This document shows, piece after piece, positions 8,825 to 17,773 of a DNA stretch of 64,000 nt. Both the position numbers and the translations under genes were made by a program. Numbering within the stretch: the stretch's first letter is position 1; each line of letters begins with the position of its first letter. Source of the DNA: Bdellovibrionaceae bacterium UBA1609 (GTDB taxonomy: Bacteria > Bdellovibrionota > Bdellovibrionia > Bdellovibrionales > UBA1609); the NCBI GenBank assembly GCA_002321895.1, contig DCMZ01000010.1:1-64000 (forward strand). The letters run 5' to 3'. The notes beneath the pieces are model-generated. The model did no database searches. It had not been told where the DNA came from and worked only from the letters and a program-made list of their open reading frames with translations.

Positions 8825-10448
8825 CTCTAAACTAATCCTATCCTATTTAAATGCTCTTTATGGGTCCGAAGGCCCAGAGGTCTTTGAGCGGTTAAAAGAA
8901 ATTTTGCCGAAGTCTCCAGTCGAAGGTACACGACGTACACCCGATGAAAAAGACGTTTTGCTTATTTCCTACCCAGGACAAATAAGAACATCCGCCTCCG
9001 AGAATGAGAAGCCGTTAGTCGTGCTTAATAAATTTTACAGTGAATTTCTTACAGGTGTGTTCGCTGGGACTCACCTTTTGCCATTTTATCCTTCAACTTC
9101 TGACGGTGGCTTTGCTGTGAGTGCCTACAAGCAAGTGGATCCTGATGTAGGAGACTGGTCGGACATCAGAGACTTCTCTGGTGACCTTATGTTTGATGCG
9201 ATATTCAATCATACATCCAGTCAGCATCCTTGGTTTCAGGGCTTTTTGCGTGGTGAAGAGGAATTTACTAACTTTTATCATTCTTTTGATGAACGGCCAG
9301 AAATGGGATCGGAAAAAGATCACGAGTTGAGTTTTGTAACTCGGCCAAGGGATACAGCTCTTCTTCAGGAGTTTGATACCTCTTCAGGTGATAAAAAGTT
9401 TGTATGGGCTACATTCGGTCCCGATCAGTTAGATTTAAATTTCCAAAATCCCGAAGTGCTTCTTCATTGTATAACTGTGCTTATCTATTATGTTACGAAT
9501 GGCATGACCTATGTTCGTATTGATGCGGTTCCTTTTCTGTGGAAAGAGCTCGGGACGAATTGCATGAGTCATCCGAAGACTCATACCTTGGTTAAACTTT
9601 TTCGATCCGTATTGGATTGGATTGCTCCGCAGGTGCAATTGATCACTGAGTCCAATGTTCCCCATGAAGAGAATATTAGTTATTTCGGCGACCACAAAGA
9701 TGAAGCTCAGCTGGTTTATAATTTTAGTTTAGCACCATTGATTTTATATGGAATTACAGAGGGTTCTACAAAGTATCTAAAGAACTGGATCAGTGGTTTA
9801 GACTTCACTTCACGAACCACGACTTATTTTAATTTTACCTCTACTCATGATGGTATTGGGATGCGGCCACTAGAAGGTGTTCTCACAGACGAGGAAATCG
9901 ACGCCTTTGTAGAGAAGATGGAGTCTAAAAAAGGTCTCGTTTCCTACCGAACCCTCGGCCATGTGAAGCGCCCCTATGAGTTGAATATCACTTGGGCCAG
10001 CGCAATGGCAGAAGAGGATGAAGATTTACACGTTCAAAAGATACTTTGTTCCTATGCTCTTTGTTTTGCTTTTCCTGGAGTTCCTGGCGTGTACTTTCAT
10101 AATTTAGTGGGAACACTGAATGATTATGCTGGGTATGAGAGAACTCAACATCGCAGGGATATTAACCGCAAAGAATTTGATGATTTAGAACTCAGAAAAC
10201 TCATTTCAGAAGAGGGATTTCATAAAACTGTTTTTGATAGCACGTTGGAGTTGTTGAGGCTGAGAAAAGAAAGCCCCGTCTTTCAACCCTTTTCCAAGTT
10301 TAAACTTCTTGATTCACCTGATGGTATATTGGGCTTTACAAGAACTCATGACCTACTGACGGGACGTTTTTATTTTAACTTAACCTCCACACCACAAAGT
10401 TATAATGGTGTAGAGTTAAAGCCCTATGGATTTTATTGGGAAATCTAG
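8799..10448 (+). CDS. GH13_18 sugar phosphorylase, likely glucosylglycerate phosphorylase
   Basis: About 549 residues from the ATG at 8799; the frame is open further upstream but that part is antisense to the symporter. The alpha-amylase barrel shows the nucleophile in RIDAVPF (Asp242), the acid/base in LITESN (Glu284) and the transition-state Asp in THDGIG (Asp351). The GH13_18 subfamily holds sucrose phosphorylase, glucosylglycerate phosphorylase (E. coli YcjM) and glucosylglycerol phosphorylase. The length is nearer to YcjM than to sucrose phosphorylases of about 500 residues, and the glycerate-kinase-like neighbour favours glucosylglycerate, giving glucose 1-phosphate and D-glycerate. No signal peptide, so cytoplasmic. 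Subfamily is firm; substrate is inferred. Confidence 0.82.
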   Translation: MSQSSEDNISKLILSYLNALYGSEGPEVFERLKEILPKSPVEGTRRTPDEKDVLLISYPGQIRTSASENEKPLVVLNKFYSEFLTGVFAGTHLLPFYPSTSDGGFAVSAYKQVDPDVGDWSDIRDFSGDLMFDAIFNHTSSQHPWFQGFLRGEEEFTNFYHSFDERPEMGSEKDHELSFVTRPRDTALLQEFDTSSGDKKFVWATFGPDQLDLNFQNPEVLLHCITVLIYYVTNGMTYVRIDAVPFLWKELGTNCMSHPKTHTLVKLFRSVLDWIAPQVQLITESNVPHEENISYFGDHKDEAQLVYNFSLAPLILYGITEGSTKYLKNWISGLDFTSRTTTYFNFTSTHDGIGMRPLEGVLTDEEIDAFVEKMESKKGLVSYRTLGHVKRPYELNITWASAMAEEDEDLHVQKILCSYALCFAFPGVPGVYFHNLVGTLNDYAGYERTQHRRDINRKEFDDLELRKLISEEGFHKTVFDSTLELLRLRKESPVFQPFSKFKLLDSPDGILGFTRTHDLLTGRFYFNLTSTPQSYNGVELKPYGFYWEI

Positions 10449-10455
10449 TTCTGCC

Positions 10456-10776
10456 TTAGCCAGCTTTTTTCAGCTCAATGACATTTTCTGATTCACTGTC
10501 ATGAGAGAGGTTTTGCTCGACTTCTACAGGAGGAGTCCAAACATCGTGGCGCTCTTGCATGCTTAAAAGTAGATCCGCACTAATGCCATGTGCTTGCTCT
10601 ATTTTTTGAGCCACTTCAGCAGTGATCCTGCGTTTTCCATTTACAATTTTAGAAATCATAAAATAGGAAATTCCTGCCCGCTTAGCGAACTCTGTTTGCG
10701 ACATTTTATTGGGGAGCAAATAATCATCATGAATCATGATACCTGGGTGCTCCGGCCTACGTACATCGTTACCCAT
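10456..10776 (-). CDS. HigA-type XRE antitoxin-like regulator, solitary
   Basis: A 106-residue protein. The N-terminal PEHPGIMIHDDYL stretch followed by a helix-turn-helix (SQTEFAKRAGIS, then MISKIVNGKRRI) at about residues 25-75 is the HigA/VapI antitoxin pattern. HigA normally partners a RelE-fold HigB toxin encoded directly upstream. The 258 bp between this start and the next gene holds no such reading frame, and the downstream gene is the phosphorylase. It is therefore an orphan regulator or the remnant of a toxin-antitoxin pair. Confidence 0.78.
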   Translation of the reverse strand: MGNDVRRPEHPGIMIHDDYLLPNKMSQTEFAKRAGISYFMISKIVNGKRRITAEVAQKIEQAHGISADLLLSMQERHDVWTPPVEVEQNLSHDSESENVIELKKAG

Positions 10777-11034
10777 ATCTTACCTTTTTCTTTTTGAACG
10801 CGTAAAATTATAGCGCTCTCCACTTATAATTTATTATCGGCTAGTAGCTAGACCTAAGTGAAGTTCAAAGTCTGTTTTGTCTAAAATGGATACGTAAAAC
10901 TGTTTAATAATGAGAATTTCGTCGCTTTAGCAGGATAGTACCGTTGGATTTGAAAGCCGTTTTGAATCATAGTTCTGATGATTTATTGCGAGGTGGGTCT
11001 TGATTGATCTTAATCCATCGTTCAAAATGTCCCA

Positions 11035-11469
11035 ATGAATCTCGTTAAAATTTTTACTGCTTGTTGCTTTCTCTATTCTCCAATACCAGTTTGGTCTCAA
11101 TCCAGCCTGTTAAATAAAATTATCAATGATATAGATGCTGGCTGGATGGCTGTAGAGGCGAGTCAATTTTCCAACTACTATGATATTACAACATTTCAAA
11201 ACAGAACCTTAAAAGGTCATCGTACACAGGCTCTACTAGAAAGCGATTTTAATATGTATAAAAAGATCTGTGGGCCATTGGTCAAAAAAGGCTGGGCCAT
11301 AGATGCAGAGGCTAAGGCCACCCTTCCAACGGGCAGACAATGGGGATGCAAAAAGGGCAAATTGCGCCTCGTGATCTTTCAGCGATATAGTTGCAAAGAC
11401 AGTGAGGGTTTAGATATATCTGGCTGTTCTGAAACAAAGGACCAATTCAAAGTTTTTCTCGGGAAATGA
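11035..11469 (+). CDS. Small secreted protein of unknown function
   Basis: A 144-residue protein with a Sec signal peptide (cleavage after VWSQ region) and several cysteines in the mature part, including a cluster near the C-terminus (SCKD, SGCS), suggesting disulfides in the periplasm. It ends four bases before the LCAT-like gene, so the two form an operon. A role as partner or inhibitor of the lipase is possible but unsupported by motif. Confidence 0.55.
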   Translation: MNLVKIFTACCFLYSPIPVWSQSSLLNKIINDIDAGWMAVEASQFSNYYDITTFQNRTLKGHRTQALLESDFNMYKKICGPLVKKGWAIDAEAKATLPTGRQWGCKKGKLRLVIFQRYSCKDSEGLDISGCSETKDQFKVFLGK

Positions 11470-11473
11470 TCCT

Positions 11474-12622
11474 ATGCATTCCCTCAGATTAGCTTCTATT
11501 CTACTACTATTTGCAGGCTGTACTATGAACTCCAAACAACCAAACCCCAGCGCTCCTCATCAAGTCATTTTTGTTCCTGGGTTTTATGGCACTCAACTAA
11601 ACAACGTAAAAGGGGATGAACTTTGGATCAATGCCAGCCAAGCCCTATGGGGGTCTGACACTTTAGCTTGGAACCATCCCGACTTAAAAATCAAAGGTAG
11701 CCAAGAGATTAAAGCCGGCCAGGTAAAGCAATACGTAAAAATACTCGGTGGTCTAATTAACAAGAATGTTTATGGTGATACCATCAGAGCTTTACAGGAA
11801 ACCTTGGGTGAGGAGTTTAATGTACACCCCTTGGGATATGACTGGAGACAGGAGAATCACAAAACAGCTAAAAAAATCGCAGAATTAGTAAAAGAGCTTA
11901 AAGCTAAAAATCCTAAATCCATCTCTATAGTAGCTCATAGTATGGGGGGGCTTAGCACCGCATACTACTTACGATATGGCTCTCAGGACCCTACAGAAGC
12001 CGTAGAAACTTGGGAGGGTGCAAAGCAACTGGATCGAGTGGTAATATCGTCCACACCATTTCACGGTACGCTGATCGTCTTCCACAATATGTTGCATGGG
12101 GTTCGTTTTGGGCTGAACAAAACATTAATGAAACCCGAAACCTTTAGTTCTATACACTCTACCTATGAAATGCTTCCTCGATATGAAACTCCTTCTACCA
12201 ATGAAAAGTTATTGATGGATGTGAATCAATGGGAAAAGCATAATTGGGGTCTACTGAGCCAGCCCACGCCACAACGAAAGGCCTATACGGAACAGAGACT
12301 AAAGCGATCCGGTCAATTTATAGAAAAACTGCACATGGAAACTGCTGAAGAACATTCCGTTCGTCTTCCGCTGTTAATGGCCTATTCCCATGGAAAAGAT
12401 ACCGTTGATGAGTTTCAATGGAAAAAAAAGAAATTGAAATGGGGCTTTAAAGATGGAGATTCCACCGTCACTTCTCGATCCGCTCAGCTTCCAAAAGCTT
12501 TTGCAAAGGCCTTTAAAAACATACAGGTTCTAAAATCTGAATACGGTCATCAAGACACCTTGACGGATCCAAGCATTTTAGAACCTGTAAAAATCCACTT
12601 ACATCAATTACTCGATCGATAA
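11474..12622 (+). CDS. LCAT-family alpha/beta hydrolase lipoprotein
   Basis: A 382-residue protein with lipobox FAGC. The mature part begins with the LCAT/PDAT signature VPGFYGTQL (oxyanion region) and LWINAS. The nucleophile elbow AHSMGG places the serine at 156, an Asp lies in DGDSTV near 327-329, and the histidine is in YGHQD at 359, a complete triad in order. Lecithin:cholesterol acyltransferase-like enzymes cleave or transfer acyl chains of phospholipids. Attached to an envelope membrane, it could process its own or foreign lipids. It is convergent with the penicillin-acylase gene, with 3' ends overlapping by 19 bp. Confidence 0.82.
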   Translation: MHSLRLASILLLFAGCTMNSKQPNPSAPHQVIFVPGFYGTQLNNVKGDELWINASQALWGSDTLAWNHPDLKIKGSQEIKAGQVKQYVKILGGLINKNVYGDTIRALQETLGEEFNVHPLGYDWRQENHKTAKKIAELVKELKAKNPKSISIVAHSMGGLSTAYYLRYGSQDPTEAVETWEGAKQLDRVVISSTPFHGTLIVFHNMLHGVRFGLNKTLMKPETFSSIHSTYEMLPRYETPSTNEKLLMDVNQWEKHNWGLLSQPTPQRKAYTEQRLKRSGQFIEKLHMETAEEHSVRLPLLMAYSHGKDTVDEFQWKKKKLKWGFKDGDSTVTSRSAQLPKAFAKAFKNIQVLKSEYGHQDTLTDPSILEPVKIHLHQLLDR

Positions 12623-15153
12623 GTCTTAACTTCTGATATTGCGTTTTCCTCAATCTCACGGTCGGAATAGAGAATACGTCGAAATCCTTTTTCAGCATAA
12701 AGCTCATCTTGATCTCTAAAATGTGGGCTAGAAGAGTTCACGGATTGAGAGTAAGTCAGGATTCCATAGGCTTCAGGGCCTTGATCGGTGTATTCTAGCG
12801 CAAAAGCAAAGCTGGTACCTGTACCTACGGGATATCCGTAGTCCACCGCAATGCCCGTCCCACGAATCCAATCATACTGTGATCTTGGCAGACGAGTTCC
12901 ATCATCTAAACTTCCTCGTCCCATGATATTAAATACACCATCCGATTCATAGCCACCATGTTTAGGCAGCGGAGCTCCCATGGGACTTCCATCTGGATTC
13001 ACTAACTGAAGGAACTGAATATCTCCTAAGCGAGCATTCATTGGAATGTGGGCCACTTGCAAAGCTTCAACACCTTTTGCTAGAGCGACTAAGGCTGGAT
13101 CGCGGTCCTGCTCATTTCTTGCCTTAAGATCTCTTGGCGTTGTCAACGGGTGTTCCGGATCAAACGGAACCACGAAGTCCTCTTCACCTAAAAAGGCAGT
13201 GAATCCACGAAACACATGAGCTCCTCGACTGTCATTGTTGTAGAGACCATCCCAGCCTTCCAAAGCTTGGCAGGCTTCGCGAATGTTGACTATACCAAAA
13301 GGTAGCGGCCAAAACCCACGCACTCGAACCCGTTTTGATGGATGTGCCTGACAGCGCCTGATGAGCTCTTCACGCAATGCTTCTGAGTGGTAACCTCTAT
13401 TGCTATATAAGTTTTGCCAGATCTCTCTTGCGGTCCATAAACCGTCCTCACCCGCTGCATCCCCTAACATCTTTAGAGACATTTTAGTTCGAGCTCTCTG
13501 GGGAGTATTGATCGGGCCATACATGGGCGAAACGTTTGTGATAGGACTATCAGGGTGAGTGAGCCAATAACTGTCATTGGAGTTTTGTACAAAATCTGAG
13601 CGCAACAACTGAGGCTTACCTTCAAAGGGAACGAGGCCTCGACGAGTGGGTAACCACTCAAACACCTGGTGCTCTCCGGGAAGCATAACAATCCCCGTCT
13701 GCTCTCGAATAGCAATCAACTCAGGGTTTGTACTGAGTAACTCTAAGGCCTGAGGAGTTAAATGCGGAACGCTAGAGCCATCAATAAAGAAAGCATTTCC
13801 TTCTTTATCGGCATACATAGTATTCACCCAACTCAAGCCTGAGAGCTCTTTAAAGGGTCTTTTAAACTCTTCGAGGTTGGTAGCTAGATTCATTCCCAGC
13901 CAATGGTCAACAATATCGTAGTTATCAATATTGGCATCTCTCACAGCGAAAGCGGTTTCTTGCGTCCACTCTAAGCCCGCGGGAGGAACTGCGACCATTA
14001 GACCAAAATGCGAACGATAAATGGTGTGCTCTAAAGTTTGAGCCGCATGGCCATTCATTCCCACTTCAATGGCAAGATTTTCAGAGACTATCGGTCGAAT
14101 CTGAGTCTCCCCGCTCAAAGTTTGATAAATGTATTTTTGAGGGTCGTTGGGAGCGAGTCGAAGTTTGTACATCACAAACTGGCTAGACGGAACACTCACG
14201 GTGTGTGTCCACCCAAAATGCTCATTAAAGCCAATCTGAACCAAAGGGAAAGAAGCAATTCCTACACCTGTAGTATTCATATGGCCTGGAATCTTGAGAT
14301 GCATTTCGTAAAACCGCAAATTTCCAGAGTTGGCAAAGTGAGGATTGGCCAATAAGGCACCACGACCACTTTTTGTAAGATCCCGTCCCAGAGCCCAGCC
14401 GTTACTTCCTAACTCAGCACTTCGATGATCGTGCATGGGAACTGTGAGACCTCGAAGAATTTGTTCCGTAGGAGGTTGTGGTCCCTGTTGTTGCTCTTGC
14501 TCCGCTGGCTGAGGTGGGTGGGCAGCTAAATAAGCCTCTTTAAAAAGTTCACCCGACTTTAACAACACCATGGAAAGAAAATTGGCGAACAGCTCATGTT
14601 CAGTGATGGGCTTAACCCAGGCTCCACCAGCGCATTCGGGAGCTAGGTTTTCCACTCCGGTTTCCGCGAGGTACTGATTCACACCGCGAACATAACCACG
14701 AATCATAGCTCTGGAGTTTTCTGAGAGAGACTCATAGGTCGACTCAGCTCTCTTTTTCACTCCTAATGCGAGATAGGCAAAATCCGAAATGACATTTACA
14801 TTGTCAACACCCGGCCCAAAATACAGGGCTCTCTTTGAATTAACCTTTAACATTTGGTCAGCGATTATACAGAAATTATCTTGGCTGTAGGCAATCCCCA
14901 CTCCAAAAGCAAGTTCTTCTAATGAATGAGCGGTGATGTGTGGAACGCCGAACTCTGTGCGCACAATTTGTGCTTGAAGTGCATCTCCCCCAGCAAAAGT
15001 GGGCGGATTATTATCATATTGAATGTTAGATATAGTTGGAGGGGTTGGAGAGGCACTCCAATCATAAAATTCATTTTGTGCGAAAGACTGCGCCGTCATG
15101 ACGGTCATTAGAATTACTAGCAGTGTTTGAACCGGAATCCCCATTCTGTTCAT
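12604..15153 (-). CDS. Penicillin acylase family Ntn hydrolase
   Basis: An 849-residue precursor starting at the ATG at 15153, preceded by GGGGAGA; the open frame runs 23 codons further but without a site. A signal peptide (cleaved after SFAQ) is followed by the alpha domain with the VRTEFGVPHI motif. A linker rich in Q, P and E at about 215-235 precedes the GSNGW autoprocessing site, where Ser250 becomes the N-terminal nucleophile of the beta chain. Periplasmic members hydrolyse penicillins, acyl-homoserine lactones or other N-acyl compounds. The substrate cannot be read from sequence; quorum-signal or acyl-amide degradation are candidates. Confidence 0.87.
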   Translation of the reverse strand: MNRMGIPVQTLLVILMTVMTAQSFAQNEFYDWSASPTPPTISNIQYDNNPPTFAGGDALQAQIVRTEFGVPHITAHSLEELAFGVGIAYSQDNFCIIADQMLKVNSKRALYFGPGVDNVNVISDFAYLALGVKKRAESTYESLSENSRAMIRGYVRGVNQYLAETGVENLAPECAGGAWVKPITEHELFANFLSMVLLKSGELFKEAYLAAHPPQPAEQEQQQGPQPPTEQILRGLTVPMHDHRSAELGSNGWALGRDLTKSGRGALLANPHFANSGNLRFYEMHLKIPGHMNTTGVGIASFPLVQIGFNEHFGWTHTVSVPSSQFVMYKLRLAPNDPQKYIYQTLSGETQIRPIVSENLAIEVGMNGHAAQTLEHTIYRSHFGLMVAVPPAGLEWTQETAFAVRDANIDNYDIVDHWLGMNLATNLEEFKRPFKELSGLSWVNTMYADKEGNAFFIDGSSVPHLTPQALELLSTNPELIAIREQTGIVMLPGEHQVFEWLPTRRGLVPFEGKPQLLRSDFVQNSNDSYWLTHPDSPITNVSPMYGPINTPQRARTKMSLKMLGDAAGEDGLWTAREIWQNLYSNRGYHSEALREELIRRCQAHPSKRVRVRGFWPLPFGIVNIREACQALEGWDGLYNNDSRGAHVFRGFTAFLGEEDFVVPFDPEHPLTTPRDLKARNEQDRDPALVALAKGVEALQVAHIPMNARLGDIQFLQLVNPDGSPMGAPLPKHGGYESDGVFNIMGRGSLDDGTRLPRSQYDWIRGTGIAVDYGYPVGTGTSFAFALEYTDQGPEAYGILTYSQSVNSSSPHFRDQDELYAEKGFRRILYSDREIEENAISEVKTYRSSN

Positions 15154-15352
15154 AAGTATCTCCCCTGAATAAAGTGGGATAGGTCTAGCAAAGATTAGAT
15201 CAAAAAGCCACGTGGGATTCAAAAAATCGCCAAGGGATCAATAACTTATCGATATCTGAAGTTTATTCGGCGATGCATTAATATGTCCAATAGCCAAGTT
15301 TCGCCATTACTGTAAACTAATTGTAACAAGGCCTCATTTTGAAGGAGTTTTT

Positions 15353-16168
15353 ATGCATTCTAATCTCGAAGAGCTATGGCAAAAACTTTGGCAACAATAT
15401 GCTTCATTAAACCCCAATGTTTTGGATATAAAATCTGCAGTTGAAGCCCACACCGGGAAAGAAGCTCCCAACGATCACGTTGCCTTCCGTACCTTTCGGC
15501 ATCCCAGTTTAGGCATTGATCACTTGGCAAAGACTTTTACTGATTTAGGCTATAGAGCTAAAGGTGAGTACCATTTTGAACAGAAAAAACTCTACGCTCA
15601 GCATTTCGAACATGAGTCCGACCCCTCCCAACCTAAAGTTTTTGTTAGCGAGCTGAAGCTGGAGGAGTGTTCCAAGGATCTGCAAGATTGGGTGAACGGG
15701 TTACTTGAAAACGTATCGAAAACGAAACTTGAAATTCCAGAAATTTGTTATAGCGGTAGACCTTGGCCAGCACCGAATTGGATTGACTATCAGAATTTTT
15801 ATAAAGAGTCAGAATATGCAGCCTGGTTAAGTGTATTTGGTTTTTGTGCAAATCACTTTACTGTTTTCATCAATGAATTGGATCCGTTGAATACCGTTGA
15901 GGCTATGAATGAGTTTTTAGAAAAGAAGGGCTACACCCTCAATGCCAGTGGTGGCAAGGTTAAGGGGACGCCGGATGATAAGCTGGAGCAATCGTCCACA
16001 ATGGCCCATCAATTGGATGTGGAGTTTGCAGATGGAAGCACTCACACCATTCCGACGGTCTATTACGAGTTCGCAAAACGATACAAATTAAACAGTGATC
16101 AACTTTATCAAGGCTTCGTTGCGTCGAGCGCAGACAAGATTTTTGAGAGCACTAACGCATCGACATAG
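15353..16168 (+). CDS. DUF1338 family, 2-oxoadipate dioxygenase/decarboxylase-like (HglS/YdcJ)
   Basis: A 271-residue cytoplasmic protein with a GAAGGAG site. The NDHVAFRTF motif (His42), ANHF (His168) and VYYEFAKR (Glu239) match the two-His-one-Glu iron site of the DUF1338 enzyme HglS, which converts 2-oxoadipate to D-2-hydroxyglutarate in lysine catabolism. The protein is shorter than HglS (about 460 residues), as is common in a compact DUF1338 group whose substrate is less certain. No other lysine-catabolic gene is visible here. Confidence 0.75.
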   Translation: MHSNLEELWQKLWQQYASLNPNVLDIKSAVEAHTGKEAPNDHVAFRTFRHPSLGIDHLAKTFTDLGYRAKGEYHFEQKKLYAQHFEHESDPSQPKVFVSELKLEECSKDLQDWVNGLLENVSKTKLEIPEICYSGRPWPAPNWIDYQNFYKESEYAAWLSVFGFCANHFTVFINELDPLNTVEAMNEFLEKKGYTLNASGGKVKGTPDDKLEQSSTMAHQLDVEFADGSTHTIPTVYYEFAKRYKLNSDQLYQGFVASSADKIFESTNAST

Positions 16169-16303
16169 GTCGAGTTTATTTAAATGTGTAAATAATGTGG
16201 ACTAAGTATGGAGATTTATTGACCATATCTTAATAGTACATTTCTTTACAACAATTCCTGTTTCCCTTAAAGTTAGGTGAAACACTTGTTTAAGGGGAAA
16301 AGT

Positions 16304-16624
16304 ATGTCGTCCAGTTCAAAGCAGAGTTTACACGAGTCCCTAGGTAATTACTTGAAGCGCCGACGCATCGAAATAGGTATGACTCAATCAGAAGTGGCTA
16401 GTAATCTAGGATACTCAAGTCCACAATTCATTTCGAATTTCGAAAGAGGATTGTGTGCTCCACCACTCAAAAACCTAAAGACCTTGGTGAATCTTTATAA
16501 GATTCCCAAGGAAGAGATCATCTCATTGATGATGAAAGAGCAGGAGTTGATTCTTCGTAAAGCTCTCGGCATCAATGTCTCGGGTTCTATCAGTCCGGAG
16601 TTGAGCTCAAGTTCTTGTGGCTAA
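16304..16624 (+). CDS. XRE-family helix-turn-helix regulator
   Basis: A 106-residue protein. The ATG at 16304 follows AAGGGGA and is preferred to an upstream start at 16277. Residues about 15-70 form a Cro/C1-type HTH (SLGNYLKRRRIEIGMTQ, then SSPQFISNFERG). The C-terminus is a serine-rich tail ending SSSCG. It ends directly against the convergent HIT gene. Short XRE proteins of this kind are usually local or stress regulators; the target is unknown. Confidence 0.75.
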   Translation: MSSSSKQSLHESLGNYLKRRRIEIGMTQSEVASNLGYSSPQFISNFERGLCAPPLKNLKTLVNLYKIPKEEIISLMMKEQELILRKALGINVSGSISPELSSSSCG

Positions 16625-17014
16625 CTAAAAAGCATCAAGGATTTTTTGCTGCCACTCTTTTAAGAGAGCCATATCCATTTCTCTTGCATTTTCAAAGGCC
16701 AATTCGGCCATGGAATTGGAGGGTATGAGATGGATATGGCAATGTGGTACTTCGTAACCAATGACAGCTACACCAACACGTTTGCAGCCAGTGGCTCTCT
16801 GAAGGGCTATAGATACAGTCTTAGAGGCTTCAAACATCTTGCTGTAGTGAGGCTCGGGAACATCGATAAAATGGTCGATTTCCAGCTTAGGGATCACCAA
16901 CGCGTGCCCAGGTTGTACGGGGCGGATATCTAAAAAGCTATAAGTCCATTCATCTTCGTAGAGTTTGAAGCTGGGTATTTCACCCTGAATGATTTTTGTA
17001 AATAATGTTGCCAT
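16625..17014 (-). CDS. HIT family nucleotide hydrolase
   Basis: A 129-residue protein from the ATG at 17014 with GAGGT upstream. The histidine triad HCHIHLI (His91, His93, His95) near the C-terminus and the N-terminal TKIIQGEIP motif identify the HINT/HIT superfamily, which hydrolyse nucleoside phosphoramidates or dinucleoside polyphosphates. The GEIPSFKLYED opening is closer to bacterial HinT than to Fhit. Cytoplasmic, single gene. Confidence 0.88.
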   Translation of the reverse strand: MATLFTKIIQGEIPSFKLYEDEWTYSFLDIRPVQPGHALVIPKLEIDHFIDVPEPHYSKMFEASKTVSIALQRATGCKRVGVAVIGYEVPHCHIHLIPSNSMAELAFENAREMDMALLKEWQQKILDAF

Positions 17015-17130
17015 GAGGACCTCTATTTGCATTTTTTCTGGTTATTTTAGGTACTTGCCTTCATTATCTCAGGTTTCTATTGCCCTCAAAGTCAATCTGC
17101 GTTAAATGTGGCGGCAAAGAGGAAAACTCC

Positions 17131-17613
17131 ATGTGGACACTAGAATTAACCAAAGAAAAGTTTAAGTTTGCGGCCAGCCATTTCGCCATCTTTGGTCCCT
17201 ATTGTGGAGAGCGATTGCATGGCCACAATTACTATGTCAGCGTGTTTTTTAAAGCACATTCATTGGATGAAAAGCTGGGTCTTGCCGTGGAATTCAATGA
17301 AGTTAAACCCAAGATCTACGAACTTCTTCAAAGCCTAGACGAGTTTGTTCTATTTCCTGAAAATAGCCCCTATCTCAAGTTTGGTGAAAATGGAGATAAT
17401 TGCGAAATTCAGTTCGACAAGAGATTCTATTCAATTCCCAAGGCGGACATTCGATTTTTACCAGTCACTAATATCAGCGTCGAAGAGCTTTCTCGTTACC
17501 TTTGCGAAAAACTGATCCCAGTCTTTAAGTCCTTTGGGAACGTCACAGAGCTCTCCATACAGGTCCAAGAAACTCGCGGGCAAAGTGCCAAATATACAAA
17601 AAATATTGAATAG
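17131..17613 (+). CDS. queD: 6-pyruvoyltetrahydropterin synthase / QueD-like
   Basis: A 160-residue protein from the ATG at 17131, eight bases after AAGAGGA. Zinc ligands are His17 (AASHF) and His30/His32 in LHGHNY; Cys25 precedes them. QueD makes 6-carboxy-tetrahydropterin, the second step of 7-deazaguanine synthesis for queuosine. The spacing Cys-x4-His differs by one residue from the E. coli Cys-x3-HGH pattern, and the protein is longer than the usual 120 residues, with an insertion around residues 70-105, so a pterin side reaction is possible. No queC or queE lies nearby. Confidence 0.78.
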   Translation: MWTLELTKEKFKFAASHFAIFGPYCGERLHGHNYYVSVFFKAHSLDEKLGLAVEFNEVKPKIYELLQSLDEFVLFPENSPYLKFGENGDNCEIQFDKRFYSIPKADIRFLPVTNISVEELSRYLCEKLIPVFKSFGNVTELSIQVQETRGQSAKYTKNIE

Positions 17614-17773
17614 AGCCTCTCTCAGGCCTTCACAATGGATTTCTCTAAGAGTTGGGGATTCTTGAATGAATCAAGAGCTCTACTTTGGATGGGGTTTCAA
17701 TATTTATGTACTAATTTGAAACAGTACAGACAGCACCGTTTCCTATTGGTCCGGACTCTGCCATAATTGATTT

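Noticed and set aside
8799..10448. Sucrose phosphorylase
   Set aside because: Possible by subfamily, but longer than usual and paired with a glycerate-kinase-like gene, with no fructokinase or sucrose gene; kept only as the alternative.
10456..11034. Complete HigBA toxin-antitoxin pair
   Set aside because: Only the HigA part is visible; no toxin frame on either side.
14038..14355. Plus-strand frame inside the penicillin-acylase gene
   Set aside because: Shadow of a well supported enzyme with intact motifs in its own frame.
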